Part shown: in pieces, positions 1-7,735 of the stretch
How the letters are laid out: each line of letters opens with the position of its first letter
Numbering within the stretch: the stretch's first letter is position 1
Origin: Deltaproteobacteria bacterium
GTDB lineage: Bacteria; Desulfobacterota; Syntrophia; Syntrophales; UBA2192
Reading direction: 5' to 3'
DNA length: 10,142 nucleotides
NCBI GenBank assembly: GCA_026388445.1
Contig: JAPLJU010000090.1
Span: 1 to 10,142, forward strand
Notes under the pieces: model-generated
Databases searched by the model: none
Seen by the model: the letters and a program-made list of their open reading frames with translations, nothing else
What the model was told of the DNA's origin: nothing
Position numbers and translations under genes: made by a program

Positions 1-195
1 TCCGTCTATGGACTCCTCACCTTTTTCACCGTCGGGGTAGCAGGGAGCGTCGGTCCCTTTCGCGGCGGGCTGATCTACGACCGCGCCGGTTCCTACCGCA
101 CCGTCTGGGTCTTCAACCTCGTCTTTCTCATTATAGCGGCCGTTCTGATCCTGGCGTTACGGCGGGGGGATAGGGCAGGCGTGCAAAAAGACTGA
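1..195 (+). CDS. MFS transporter, C-terminal fragment (5' end outside window)
   Basis: Frame 1 is open from the first base to a TGA at 193-195, giving 64 residues. The sequence reads GPFRGGLIYDRAGSYR, then a hydrophobic helix (about residues 38-56, VWVFNLVFLIIAAVLILAL) and a short basic tail. A G-P-x-x-G-G-x-I-x-D-x-x-G-S-Y-R segment followed by one last helix is typical of the end of 12-helix major facilitator superfamily carriers, between helices 11 and 12. The substrate cannot be told from this part. The gene runs toward the secretion operon and stops 24 bases from the stop of gspE, so it is a convergent neighbour and not part of that operon. Confidence 0.75.
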   Translation, partial: SVYGLLTFFTVGVAGSVGPFRGGLIYDRAGSYRTVWVFNLVFLIIAAVLILALRRGDRAGVQKD

Positions 196-219
196 TCAAG
201 ACCTTTCATGCATGTGGAG

Positions 220-1989
220 TTATTCCAGGCCTTCCAGGAGGGGCAGGGCCGCTTCGCGGTTGAGGATGCGGGTGACACGAAGCACTTCCTCAATCGTCGT
301 GATCCCCTGCAGGACCTTGCGGGCACCGTCATGGATCAGGGTTTCCATGCCCCGCTTCACGGCTTCTTCGTTGATCTGGTTGGCGTCGGTCGTTCGGAGG
401 ATGAGCTTCTTGATGTTTTCCTCCATGACCAGGATTTCGAAGATCGCCGTCCTTCCCCGATAGCCGGTGTTCATGCAGGCGGGACAGCCCTTTCTCCGGA
501 AGAGTTCATATTCAAGGACGACGTTCCGCTTGAAACCGATGTCCCTCATGGATTCATCGTCGGGAACGTACGGTTCCTTGCAGCGGGGGCAAAGCACCCG
601 GACAAGTCTCTGGGCCACGATGGCGATCACAGAAGAGGCTACGAGGAAGGGTTCGATGCCCATGTCGATGAGGCGCGTGACGGCGCTTGCCGCGTCATTG
701 GTGTGGAGGGTCGAAAAAACGAGGTGTCCCGTGAGCGAGGACTGAATCGCGATCTCGGCTGTTTCCCGGTCGCGGATCTCGCCGACCAGGATCACATCGG
801 GGTCCTGGCGGACAATGGACCGCAGCCCGTTGGCGAAAGTGAGATCAATCTTGGGGTTGACCTGGATCTGGCCGATACCGTCGATCTGGTATTCGATGGG
901 ATCCTCGATGGTGATGATGTTGATCTCGGAGTTGCTGATGGTGAGCAGTGCGGCATAGAGCGTCGTCGTCTTTCCGCTTCCCGTGGGCCCTGTCACGAGG
1001 ACGATCCCGTAGGGCGATTTGATCAGCTTATTGAAGAGTTTGATCTTTCTTTCTTCCAGCCCCAGATCGGCGAGCTTCAGAATCGTGCCCGATTTGTCCA
1101 GCAGCCTCAGCACCACCCGCTCACCGAAAGCCGTGGGAATGACGGAGACACGGATGTCCACGCTCCGGTCGCCGATCTTGACCTCGATCCTGCCGTCCTG
1201 GGGGAGGCGCTTTTCCGCGATGTTGAGCTTCGCCATGACCTTGATGCGTGAGATAAGCGACGCCTGAATCCGCTTCGGCAGGTTCAGGAGGTTGTAGAGC
1301 ATGCCGTCGATGCGGTACCGGATTTTGAGGGCGGTCTGGAAGGGCTCGATGTGGATGTCGCTTGCGCGGTCCTTGATGGCGTGGGACAGAATAAGATTGA
1401 CGAGCTTGATGATCGGGGCGTCACTGGTGTCGTCGAGGAGGTCCCCCGTTTCTTCGATTTCCGAGATGAGGTTGTCGGCCACCTCGCCGTTCATGATCTC
1501 GAAGAACTCCTCCGTGGAGTCCCGGCTCATGTCGTAGGCATAGCTGATCGTCGAGAGGATGGATCCCTCCGTGGCCAGGACAACGGGTGCGTTTTCCCAA
1601 CCGAGGATACGCCGGAGATCGTCGAGAGGTTGGAAATTGGCCGGATCGTGAATGGCGATAACCTTCTGGTCCGGCGTCTCCACAGGGACCATCCTGTGCT
1701 TCCGCAGGTAATGGATGGGAACCAGCCGTGTGAATTCCGTCTTGATATTTTCCGCTGGAAGCTCGGCCCAGAAGGGAAAACCGAACTGGTTGCTGACGGA
1801 CTCGAGGGTGCTCGCCTCGCTGACGGACTTTTTCTGTGCGAAGAGCTCCCCGATATTCCGGCGCCTGGCGGCTTCGCCCGTTTCAGGACGGACCGTCATG
1901 CCGGGCTCCGTCTCTGCCGGCAGCGGGTTTTTCGATTCATCCGGGTCTTTGCCCGGTGCGGGTCTTGGTGTGTCAATGCGCGATGGCAT
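220..1989 (-). CDS. gspE: Type II secretion system assembly ATPase GspE
   Basis: This cytoplasmic hexameric ATPase powers pseudopilus assembly and docks on GspL. The 589-residue frame has an N-terminal N1E-like domain (about 45-150), the DRASDIHIEP motif opening the N2E domain (207-216), Walker A GPTGSGKT (334-341), an Asp box around IITIEDPIEY (358-367), Walker B ILVGEIRD (400-407), a His box with STLHTNDA (426-433), and a zinc-binding CxxC pair (467-470 and 502-505, 31 residues apart) typical of GspE and PilB. All catalytic motifs are intact. The ATG lies 5 bases past the gspD stop, which suggests coupling, but no good ribosome site is close to it. Residue 31 (ATG at 1899) has GGAG at 6 bases spacing and may be the true start, because residues 1-30 are Pro-rich and outside the conserved fold. 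It is the last gene of the cluster; gspF does not follow it as it often does. PilB is less likely given the T2SS neighbours. Confidence 0.95.
   Translation of the reverse strand: MPSRIDTPRPAPGKDPDESKNPLPAETEPGMTVRPETGEAARRRNIGELFAQKKSVSEASTLESVSNQFGFPFWAELPAENIKTEFTRLVPIHYLRKHRMVPVETPDQKVIAIHDPANFQPLDDLRRILGWENAPVVLATEGSILSTISYAYDMSRDSTEEFFEIMNGEVADNLISEIEETGDLLDDTSDAPIIKLVNLILSHAIKDRASDIHIEPFQTALKIRYRIDGMLYNLLNLPKRIQASLISRIKVMAKLNIAEKRLPQDGRIEVKIGDRSVDIRVSVIPTAFGERVVLRLLDKSGTILKLADLGLEERKIKLFNKLIKSPYGIVLVTGPTGSGKTTTLYAALLTISNSEINIITIEDPIEYQIDGIGQIQVNPKIDLTFANGLRSIVRQDPDVILVGEIRDRETAEIAIQSSLTGHLVFSTLHTNDAASAVTRLIDMGIEPFLVASSVIAIVAQRLVRVLCPRCKEPYVPDDESMRDIGFKRNVVLEYELFRRKGCPACMNTGYRGRTAIFEILVMEENIKKLILRTTDANQINEEAVKRGMETLIHDGARKVLQGITTIEEVLRVTRILNREAALPLLEGLE
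1906..1909 (-). promoter_or_regulatory. Possible ribosome binding site for an internal gspE start
   Basis: On the minus strand GGAG stands 6 bases before the ATG at 1899-1897, which is codon 31 of the long gspE frame. The upstream ATG at 1989 has no comparable motif at usable spacing: the nearest GGAGG is about 24 bases away, inside the end of gspD. The site therefore bears on the choice of start, although translational coupling to gspD could serve the upstream ATG. Confidence 0.4.
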
Positions 1990-1994
1990 GTATA

Positions 1995-4268
1995 TTACGG
2001 TTTTTTCACTTCCTCCGGTTTGGCCGGCTCCTGGGGCGCTGTCCGGGACCTCGGAGAATCAATACCGAAATCCCTCCACTTGTAGCCCTTGATCACGCCC
2101 CCCTCGAAGGTCTCGATCTGTTCCTGTTTTTTCACCTTGATGGCGGCCCCCTGCGCCTGGTTCTCGATGACGTGGGGCGTGATGAAGACGTAGAGGTTCG
2201 TTTTGTCGCGAATGTCGGACTTGGACTTGAAGAGCCAGCCGATAAGGGGGATGTCGCCGAGGAGAGGAACCTTGTACACCGACTTTTCCGTCGAGTCGCC
2301 CATGATGCCGCTGATCACGATGGTCTGGCCGTCCTTCACAGAAACCACTGTCTTGGTCGCCCTCTTGAGCGTCGTGGGAAGGCCCGTCGAGGACTCCGCG
2401 GTAACCAGCTGGGTTACCTCGAGGTCGATCTTCTGGCGGACGAACTTCTCCGTGTTGATGGTCGGCGTGATCTTCAGGGTCACACCGACGTCTTTGTATT
2501 CGTAGTTGGTGTAGTCCACGTTCGTGGTGGACCGCTCCTGCCGCGTGATATAGGGGATGTTCTTCCCCACGATCACGGTCGCTTCCTCGTTATCGCTGGT
2601 CAGGAGCTGCGGGTTGGAGAGGATATACACATCGGAATCCTGCTGTACCGCCTGCAGGACCGCCCCGATATTCGGGAAGATGACATTCCCGATCGAGATC
2701 CCCGCTCCTATGACGCCGAGGGAAAAGCCGGACGGAAATGACGGTGACGTTGTGTCCCCGGGGATGATCGAGTATGAGCCGCCAGGTCCCAGACCACCGG
2801 ATCCACCGAAGGCGGCCGACCGCCCCGTGTCAAATCCAGGAACGCCTCCCGTGTCCTTGAGGAAGCGCCATTCCACGCCGACCTTGAAGTTTTTGCTAAC
2901 GCTCACCTCCATGAGGAGCGCCTCAATGTAAACCATGGCCCGGGGGACGTCGACCTTCTTGATGACGTCCTCCAGGGTCCTGTAGTCTTCCTTGGAGGCC
3001 GTGATGATCAACGTGTTCGTCGCCTTGTCCGCGGCGATCTGGACTTCCGTGCCCGTCGGCGACCGGGTGGTTCTCGGTGTCGGTGCCGCCGCCGTTGGTG
3101 TCTTGGCTTCCTTGACCACCGGCAAGTTCATGAGGATCTTGGCCAGATCCTCGGCGTTGGCGTACTGGAGCCTGTAAACCTGCATCCTGGATTCGCCCTT
3201 CGGGGCCTCCCGGTCGAGGAGTTTTACCAGCTCCCTGACACGTGCCGTGTCCACCTCGCTCGCCCGGACGAGAACAGCGTTCGTCCGCTCGTCGGGGATG
3301 ATTTTCATGGCGTAGGGGAGGGCCGTTCGGCGCGCCGCCGTGGCATCGGCGCCGAAGATGGCGTTCAGGGAATTGACCATCTCCGTGGCACCCGCGTGCT
3401 TGAGGGGGATGACGGAGATCTCCTCGCCCACACCGGTCACATCGAGGGCCGAGATGATGGACAGGAGCCTCTTGACGTTCGAAAGGACGTCCGTGATGAT
3501 CAGCATCCCCGTCGGGGGATAGGAGACAATGATGCTCGTGCGAGAGATGAGGGGATCCAGGACCTTCTTCATGTCATCGGGGTTCGCGTGATTCAGGGAG
3601 ACGATCTGGGTGACGATCTTGTCATGAGGGCTGATGGCCTGGGCCCGGAGCCTTGTCTCGATGTTCTTTTCCTTGGCGTCTTTCGCCTGGATGATCTTGG
3701 TGACATCACCGGAAGGGACGGCGGTGAGACCGTGGACTTCCAGAACGGACTCGAAAACCTTGTAGGCCTCGTCGACGGAGATCTTCCGGGGCGAAAAAAC
3801 GGTGATCTTGCCCTTGACGTCATCATCGATCACGAAATTCCTGTGCGTCATCTCGCTCATGAACTTGACGAAGACGGCGATATCAACGTTATCGAAGTCC
3901 ATGGTGATGTACTTCGCCTTGTTGGCCTCGGCCGGGATGCTGCCGGTCGCCTGGGGCGGCCTGGCGTTCGTCGTTTTCTTCGCCGGTTGCTGTGCCCTGG
4001 CTGTCGTTGCTTTCTTTTTGGGTGCGCTTTTTTTCTTGACCGGTTGCGCCGGTGCGGCTTCTTTCGCGGGCTCCGTCAGGGGACCCGGCTGGGCCTTCTG
4101 CGTGTCTGTGTAACCGGGAGGCGGGGGCAGGGCGACGGGTGTATCCCCGGAGGTGTTCACGGGCCGGTCATTGCCGGCCACCCGGGCCGCCATGGCGGGT
4201 CCCGGCATCGTCCAGAGAACGACAAGCATGAAAGTCAGTATCCAGAGGGTCTTGTTTCTGCAACTCAT
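1995..4268 (-). CDS. gspD: Type II secretion system outer-membrane secretin GspD
   Basis: GspD forms the multimeric outer-membrane channel of the T2SS. The 757-residue protein starts with a Sec signal peptide (hydrophobic core about 7-21, probable cleavage after AMA at residue 27; no lipobox). A low-complexity segment rich in Lys, Ala and Pro follows (about 45-115). Then come N0 (about 118-195), three ring-forming repeats N1 (216-277), N2 (283-353) and N3 (362-442), and the secretin domain (about 445-702) with a Gly-rich gate stretch (485-530) and the signature VPLLGDIPLIGWLF (667-680). A polar tail of about 55 residues ends the protein, where pilotin-binding S domains lie in other secretins. 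The start is 13 bases after the TPR gene stop; AGGA overlaps that stop at a long 11-base spacing. The length suits the family, allowing for the N-terminal extension. PilQ is unlikely because N0-N1-N2-N3 are all present, no AMIN domain is seen, and the neighbours are T2SS genes. Confidence 0.96.
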   Translation of the reverse strand: MSCRNKTLWILTFMLVVLWTMPGPAMAARVAGNDRPVNTSGDTPVALPPPPGYTDTQKAQPGPLTEPAKEAAPAQPVKKKSAPKKKATTARAQQPAKKTTNARPPQATGSIPAEANKAKYITMDFDNVDIAVFVKFMSEMTHRNFVIDDDVKGKITVFSPRKISVDEAYKVFESVLEVHGLTAVPSGDVTKIIQAKDAKEKNIETRLRAQAISPHDKIVTQIVSLNHANPDDMKKVLDPLISRTSIIVSYPPTGMLIITDVLSNVKRLLSIISALDVTGVGEEISVIPLKHAGATEMVNSLNAIFGADATAARRTALPYAMKIIPDERTNAVLVRASEVDTARVRELVKLLDREAPKGESRMQVYRLQYANAEDLAKILMNLPVVKEAKTPTAAAPTPRTTRSPTGTEVQIAADKATNTLIITASKEDYRTLEDVIKKVDVPRAMVYIEALLMEVSVSKNFKVGVEWRFLKDTGGVPGFDTGRSAAFGGSGGLGPGGSYSIIPGDTTSPSFPSGFSLGVIGAGISIGNVIFPNIGAVLQAVQQDSDVYILSNPQLLTSDNEEATVIVGKNIPYITRQERSTTNVDYTNYEYKDVGVTLKITPTINTEKFVRQKIDLEVTQLVTAESSTGLPTTLKRATKTVVSVKDGQTIVISGIMGDSTEKSVYKVPLLGDIPLIGWLFKSKSDIRDKTNLYVFITPHVIENQAQGAAIKVKKQEQIETFEGGVIKGYKWRDFGIDSPRSRTAPQEPAKPEEVKKP
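4162..4179. other. GC-rich inverted repeat in the early gspD coding region
   Basis: GGCCGG (4162-4167) and CCGGCC (4174-4179) form a perfect 6-bp stem around a 6-base loop. It lies about 90 bases into the gspD message, just after the signal peptide codons. A second palindrome, CGCCATGGCG (4188-4197), is close by. A hairpin here could slow the ribosome while the signal peptide is engaged, but high G+C alone can produce such stems, so a function is only a possibility. Confidence 0.3.
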
Positions 4269-4281
4269 CTTACCGGTGGTC

Positions 4282-4968
4282 CTATTTTCCGCAAATTCTC
4301 TTGAATTCCGGAGTGTGGCGAATCTTTTCCAGGTCCTTGTCCTCTTTCGCCCAGTCCTTGAATTCCTTGTTGATTGAAACGGCGACCTTCAGGGACCAGA
4401 GGCTCCGGGGGAAATTGCCCGTCTGGGCATACAGGCAGGCCAGATTATAGTAGGGATCGGCGAAATCTCCCTTGAGGGCAATGATGTGATTGAAGACTTC
4501 GATCGCCTCATGGTTCATCTTTTGGCTCATGTAAAGCACTCCGAGGTTGTTCATTGCATTGTAATGCTCCGGCTCCAGTTCCAGGAGCTTCTTGTAGAGC
4601 ATCTCGGCCTCGACCGGCTTGTTTGCCTGCTGGTGACGAAGGGCCGCCTCATAGTAGGCCTCCGCCACGACCGACGGGCTTGGCGTCGCTGTGGTAACGC
4701 CCTGCCGGGACTCGACCTTTGAGCGGTGGAATGCGGGTGAGTCCGCCACATGGATGGCCGTCATGGGGGCATCGCCCCGGTAATAGGCGATGAGCGAAAA
4801 AGCCGTTGAGGCCACGAGGATCACGATTATGAAGGTCAGGCCGAGCACGAGCCTCTTTCTGCCGCGGTCGCCAGGGGTAAAATCTGCAGATATTATGCCA
4901 CGATAACGGGCATAGAGACTGTTGCGATCCGCCTGTGCTTTTTTGAGGGCTTCGTTGATGTAACTCAT
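4282..4968 (-). CDS. Membrane-anchored TPR protein in the GspB position
   Basis: This 228-residue protein has a short N-terminal tail (MSYINEALKKAQADR), a basic stretch, one transmembrane helix (about 41-62), a polar linker, and about three tetratricopeptide repeats (about 101-134, 135-168 and 169-202) with a capping helix. The topology should place the repeats in the periplasm. The N-terminal tail resembles the S-x-I-x-x-A-L-x-K-A start of GspB/ExeB proteins, but the usual GspB periplasmic domain is replaced by TPRs. It lies between the GspA-like ATPase (11 bases upstream) and gspD (13 bases downstream). This suggests that it works with them in inserting or stabilising the secretin, as GspB does with GspA. 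No clear ribosome site precedes the ATG, so coupling to the upstream gene is likely. TPR identity is strong; the GspB-like role is inferred. Confidence 0.85.
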   Translation of the reverse strand: MSYINEALKKAQADRNSLYARYRGIISADFTPGDRGRKRLVLGLTFIIVILVASTAFSLIAYYRGDAPMTAIHVADSPAFHRSKVESRQGVTTATPSPSVVAEAYYEAALRHQQANKPVEAEMLYKKLLELEPEHYNAMNNLGVLYMSQKMNHEAIEVFNHIIALKGDFADPYYNLACLYAQTGNFPRSLWSLKVAVSINKEFKDWAKEDKDLEKIRHTPEFKRICGK

Positions 4969-4979
4969 AGTTTTCTATA

Positions 4980-5936
4980 CTAAAAAAGCCTGAGTGGAGA
5001 AATCAAGCGAAGTAACTGGCTCCCGTATATCACACCTGTGGCCACAAGAACAGCAAAAACAAGAATGAGAACAGGCACTAGCCACCGCTTCCCCCTGGAG
5101 GGTACGGTCTGTCCCCCCGTCATGTAGTTGGCGTTCATGTCATTCATGGCGTTCAAGATCGTTTCTTTTTCGATGCGGCGCGCGTTTTCCGTGTAGGCGA
5201 CGAGGAGCGCCCGGTCGCATATGGCGTTGATGCGCCTGGGGTATCCCCGGCTGAACTCGTAAATCTTCTCGAAGGCCCCATCGTCGAAACTCAGCTGTCC
5301 GTCCACCCCGGCAACGGACAAACGGTGCTCGATGTAATGCCTCACGTTATCCCGGTTGATGGGCTCCAGGTGATATCGGAGCATGATCCGGTCGTTGATC
5401 TGGCGAAGGGTCGGTGAAGCGAGAATTTCCTGCAACTCGGGCTGGCCGACGAGGACGATCTGTATGAGTTTTTCCTGTTCTGTTTCGAGATTGGAGAGCA
5501 TCCGGATCTGCTCCAGTGTCGCCCGCGGCAGATTCTGTGCCTCGTCGATGAACACGACGGCGTTTCTTCCCGCAGTGAAATTTGTCAGGAGAAACCCGTT
5601 CAGGGCGTCGATGAAGTTCTTTTTCGTTCTTTCCGGGCCCTCGAAGGGGATACCGAACTCCTGGAGGATGGTCTCCAGTAATTCTATATCGGACAGGAAG
5701 GGGTTGAGGATAAGCGCTGTTTGCACGGAGGGGTCGAGTTTTTTGATAATGGCCCTGCAGATGGTGGTCTTCCCCGTGCCGATGCCGCCGGTGATCAGGA
5801 TGAAGCCCTTCTTCTCGTGGATCCCGTAAATGAGGTGGTTCATCGCCGCCCGGTGCTGCGGGCTCAGGTAGAGGTATCGCGGATCGGGTGTGAGGCTGAA
5901 GGGGTTTTCTCGGAGATTGAAAAAAGTCGTGTACAT
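4980..5936 (-). CDS. GspA/ExeA-like AAA ATPase with C-terminal membrane anchor
   Basis: The protein begins MYTTFFNLRENPFSLTPDP, the usual opening of the ExeA/GspA ATPase family. It has Walker A GGIGTGKTT (50-58), Walker B VVFIDEAQ (127-134), a sensor-like VLVGQPEL (161-168) and a sensor-2 region around GYPRRIN (231-237). A linker leads to one transmembrane helix (about 285-306) and a tail of only about 12 residues. In Aeromonas, ExeA pairs with ExeB to help the secretin ExeD pass the peptidoglycan, using a periplasmic peptidoglycan-binding domain; here that domain is absent (318 residues against about 550). I chose the ATG at 5936 over an in-frame TTG at 5960 because it matches the family N-terminus and has GGGA 8 bases upstream. 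The gene starts 28 bases after gspC and is followed 11 bases later by the TPR gene. ATPase family assignment is firm; the secretin-assembly role is by analogy. Confidence 0.88.
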   Translation of the reverse strand: MYTTFFNLRENPFSLTPDPRYLYLSPQHRAAMNHLIYGIHEKKGFILITGGIGTGKTTICRAIIKKLDPSVQTALILNPFLSDIELLETILQEFGIPFEGPERTKKNFIDALNGFLLTNFTAGRNAVVFIDEAQNLPRATLEQIRMLSNLETEQEKLIQIVLVGQPELQEILASPTLRQINDRIMLRYHLEPINRDNVRHYIEHRLSVAGVDGQLSFDDGAFEKIYEFSRGYPRRINAICDRALLVAYTENARRIEKETILNAMNDMNANYMTGGQTVPSRGKRWLVPVLILVFAVLVATGVIYGSQLLRLISPLRLF

Positions 5937-5964
5937 GCGGCCCGTCCCGGAAAGAAGCAAAGCC

Positions 5965-6849
5965 TCAATCCATGTTGTAATTCAGGGTGACCTGTTTTCC
6001 CATCCGCCTGATCTTGACACTGATCGTCGAGCCCGGTTTCAGGTCTTTGTAGGCGTCAACGATGTCCGAAGGGTTGGAAATGCCCTTGCCGTTCACTTCC
6101 TGAATGACGTCGCCGTTCACAAGTCCGATGTTCTGGAGAACGCTTCCCGGCCGGATGTTGCTGACGGCAACGCCGTCCGGCTTTCCGGAGGACCCCATGG
6201 ATATGTGGGGCGAGAGTCTTGCCTGCGTCAAGATGTTGAGGACGTCCGCCTGCGGGCCCGAATCGGGCGGCGGGATGCCGGTATCGCGGGCCTCTGTCGC
6301 CGGCGGCAACCGGCCGGGGGCCCTCTCGGCGCGTGATGGCGCACGCTCCTCCGGTCTCTTCATTTTCAGGACTTCGTCTATGTCGCCGACCCTCAGCACC
6401 ACGGCGTTTCGCATCACCCGGGCCAGCGTGGCGTTGCCGACGGAGTCTCCCACCTTGAAGAGTCTCTGCTTCTTCTTGTCCTTTTCCTCGATGATGGCGT
6501 AGTTGTATGCCCCGTCCCCCGCGACGGTCCCCAGAAGCTCTAGTTGGAGCCTCGTGGCCTGGAGGGAATTTACATCCATCTGGTCTTCGGCGGCCGCCTG
6601 GTCCGTTGTCTGCAGAAGGTTCCTCTCCCAGATGACCCTGTAGGTCTCGAGGGGCTCTCTTTCATCCGGGACGCCGGCGGGCTCGGAAGCCGCCGTCTGC
6701 AGGGGCGGCACCGAAGAGATGCGCGCGCTGACAACCCGGAATATGATGTCGGCGGTCAAACCGACCGCGAGGGCGATGAAGACAAGGAGGAGTATCCCGC
6801 GTGCCCTTCCGGGTTTTTCAAAATGAATCTTTTTGATATTAAACTTCAT
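5965..6849 (-). CDS. gspC: Type II secretion system inner-membrane protein GspC
   Basis: GspC links the inner-membrane platform to the secretin. The 294-residue protein has a short basic cytoplasmic tail, one transmembrane helix (about 18-38), a linker, an HR (homology region) domain (about 69-165) that starts near YRVIWERNLLQ and includes LQLELLGTVAG, a Pro/Arg-rich linker (166-200), and a C-terminal PDZ domain (about 201-292) with GLVNGDVIQEVNG. In characterised systems the HR domain binds the N0 domain of GspD, and the PDZ domain takes part in substrate choice. The PDZ type is the common one in GspC; some lineages carry a coiled coil instead. The start codon has only a weak upstream GGGG (about 11 bases away), and no other in-frame start is available. 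It follows gspN by 36 bases, the widest gap in the operon. Confidence 0.93.
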   Translation of the reverse strand: MKFNIKKIHFEKPGRARGILLLVFIALAVGLTADIIFRVVSARISSVPPLQTAASEPAGVPDEREPLETYRVIWERNLLQTTDQAAAEDQMDVNSLQATRLQLELLGTVAGDGAYNYAIIEEKDKKKQRLFKVGDSVGNATLARVMRNAVVLRVGDIDEVLKMKRPEERAPSRAERAPGRLPPATEARDTGIPPPDSGPQADVLNILTQARLSPHISMGSSGKPDGVAVSNIRPGSVLQNIGLVNGDVIQEVNGKGISNPSDIVDAYKDLKPGSTISVKIRRMGKQVTLNYNMD

Positions 6850-6885
6850 CGGCTTTGTTACCCCGTCGTCCCCTCGGACATTATT

Positions 6886-7719
6886 TTACAGGAACTGGAC
6901 GGCCGGATCGGCCAGAGGGCCTGTCAGCGATATCGATTGACGGGCCGGGTTCTGGCCCGAGAACGTCAGAGTCCCTTTCATGTCGAGGCGGCTTTTCTGA
7001 AATTCGTTGTCCAGAAGGATCTGACCGCTGAAGGTTCCCTGGAAATCCCTTCCCGCGAGCTGAAGGTTTCTGATCTTAAGGGTCCGGTTTTCCAGGATCG
7101 CTTCACCTTCTGCCCGGCTGAAATCCAGTCTATCAAGACCGAAGGCCGGACTCAAAAAACGAATAGAGCCGTCGCGAAGCGTGATTTCCAGTCTGCCACT
7201 GCCGTTGATGGAATCCTCGATCGTGCCACTGTATAAAAGCGTGCCGCTAGCCGTCCCCTCGATCTGCCGTCCCGACAGGGCCTTCGCGTAGCTGCATTTC
7301 CCGAGATTGACCTCCTCAAACTTCATGTCGGCCCGGATGGGTCCCGAACTTGAAAAACGGTCCGTGAAGGCGACGTCCCCCCTGATGTCCCCGCCGTAGG
7401 CCCGGGCGACGACGGAAAAGGCCAGACGGCCGAGGAGGAGTCTAGCGAGCGCCGCCGCGGCGGAGACCCTCTCGAATTCAACGGTGACACCCCCCCTGTC
7501 GAGGAAGCGGATCACCAGGTGATCAAGACGCACACCCGTCGGGAACTGCGGTTTCGCGTCCGCCAGCGTCACCAGCAGGTCCGGTTGGTTTTCCGTGATT
7601 CTCGAAACGACATACCGTTCGAGGAAATTCGCGGGGAGGCGTATATAAACGACTGCCGCGAGCACGATCAGGGCAAAGAGTCCGTAGCCGATCGATCTTT
7701 TGAGCCATCGCGATCGCAT
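6886..7719 (-). CDS. gspN: Type II secretion system protein GspN (short, AsmA-like form)
   Basis: This 277-residue protein has a single N-terminal transmembrane helix (about 10-27) and a periplasmic body rich in beta strands. The repeating pattern of hydrophobic strands with Gly/Asp turns (for example GTLLYSGTIEDSINGSGRLE at 159-178, and DFQGTFSGQILLDNEFQKSR at 225-244) is that of the GspN family found with T2SS genes in deltaproteobacteria, distantly like AsmA. The role of GspN is poorly defined; it is dispensable in some systems. It lies between gspM (16 bases) and gspC, the place expected for gspN after L and M. GGGAA stands 6 bases before the ATG, a good ribosome site. I recognise the family from pattern and context rather than from a catalytic motif. 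Confidence 0.8.
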   Translation of the reverse strand: MRSRWLKRSIGYGLFALIVLAAVVYIRLPANFLERYVVSRITENQPDLLVTLADAKPQFPTGVRLDHLVIRFLDRGGVTVEFERVSAAAALARLLLGRLAFSVVARAYGGDIRGDVAFTDRFSSSGPIRADMKFEEVNLGKCSYAKALSGRQIEGTASGTLLYSGTIEDSINGSGRLEITLRDGSIRFLSPAFGLDRLDFSRAEGEAILENRTLKIRNLQLAGRDFQGTFSGQILLDNEFQKSRLDMKGTLTFSGQNPARQSISLTGPLADPAVQFL

Positions 7720-7735
7720 ATCGCATTCCCGTTTT

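Noticed and set aside
196..219. CATGCATG palindrome (207-214) and TGATCA between the convergent genes as a terminator
   Set aside because: The palindromes are short, have no loop-forming GC-rich stem and are not followed by a T run in either direction.
208..1251. A 347-residue plus-strand open frame opposite gspE
   Set aside because: It lies entirely within the well-supported gspE coding region in the antisense direction. Its product is a biased Asp/Gly/Arg-rich string with no recognisable domain, as expected from the opposite frame of a G+C-rich gene.
3396..4304. A 302-residue plus-strand open frame opposite gspD
   Set aside because: The product is rich in Asp, Gly and Arg without a fold signature, and it covers the signal peptide and N domains of GspD on the true strand.
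5937..5960. TTG start giving the GspA-like ATPase eight more residues
   Set aside because: The ATG at 5936 matches the family N-terminus and has GGGA at 8 bases; the only purine-rich motif near the TTG is 2 bases away, too close to work.
7523..7726. A 67-residue minus-strand frame starting just before gspN
   Set aside because: It starts at an overlapping ATG in another frame, has no membrane helix or domain, and lies inside gspN, whose frame is much longer and family-like.
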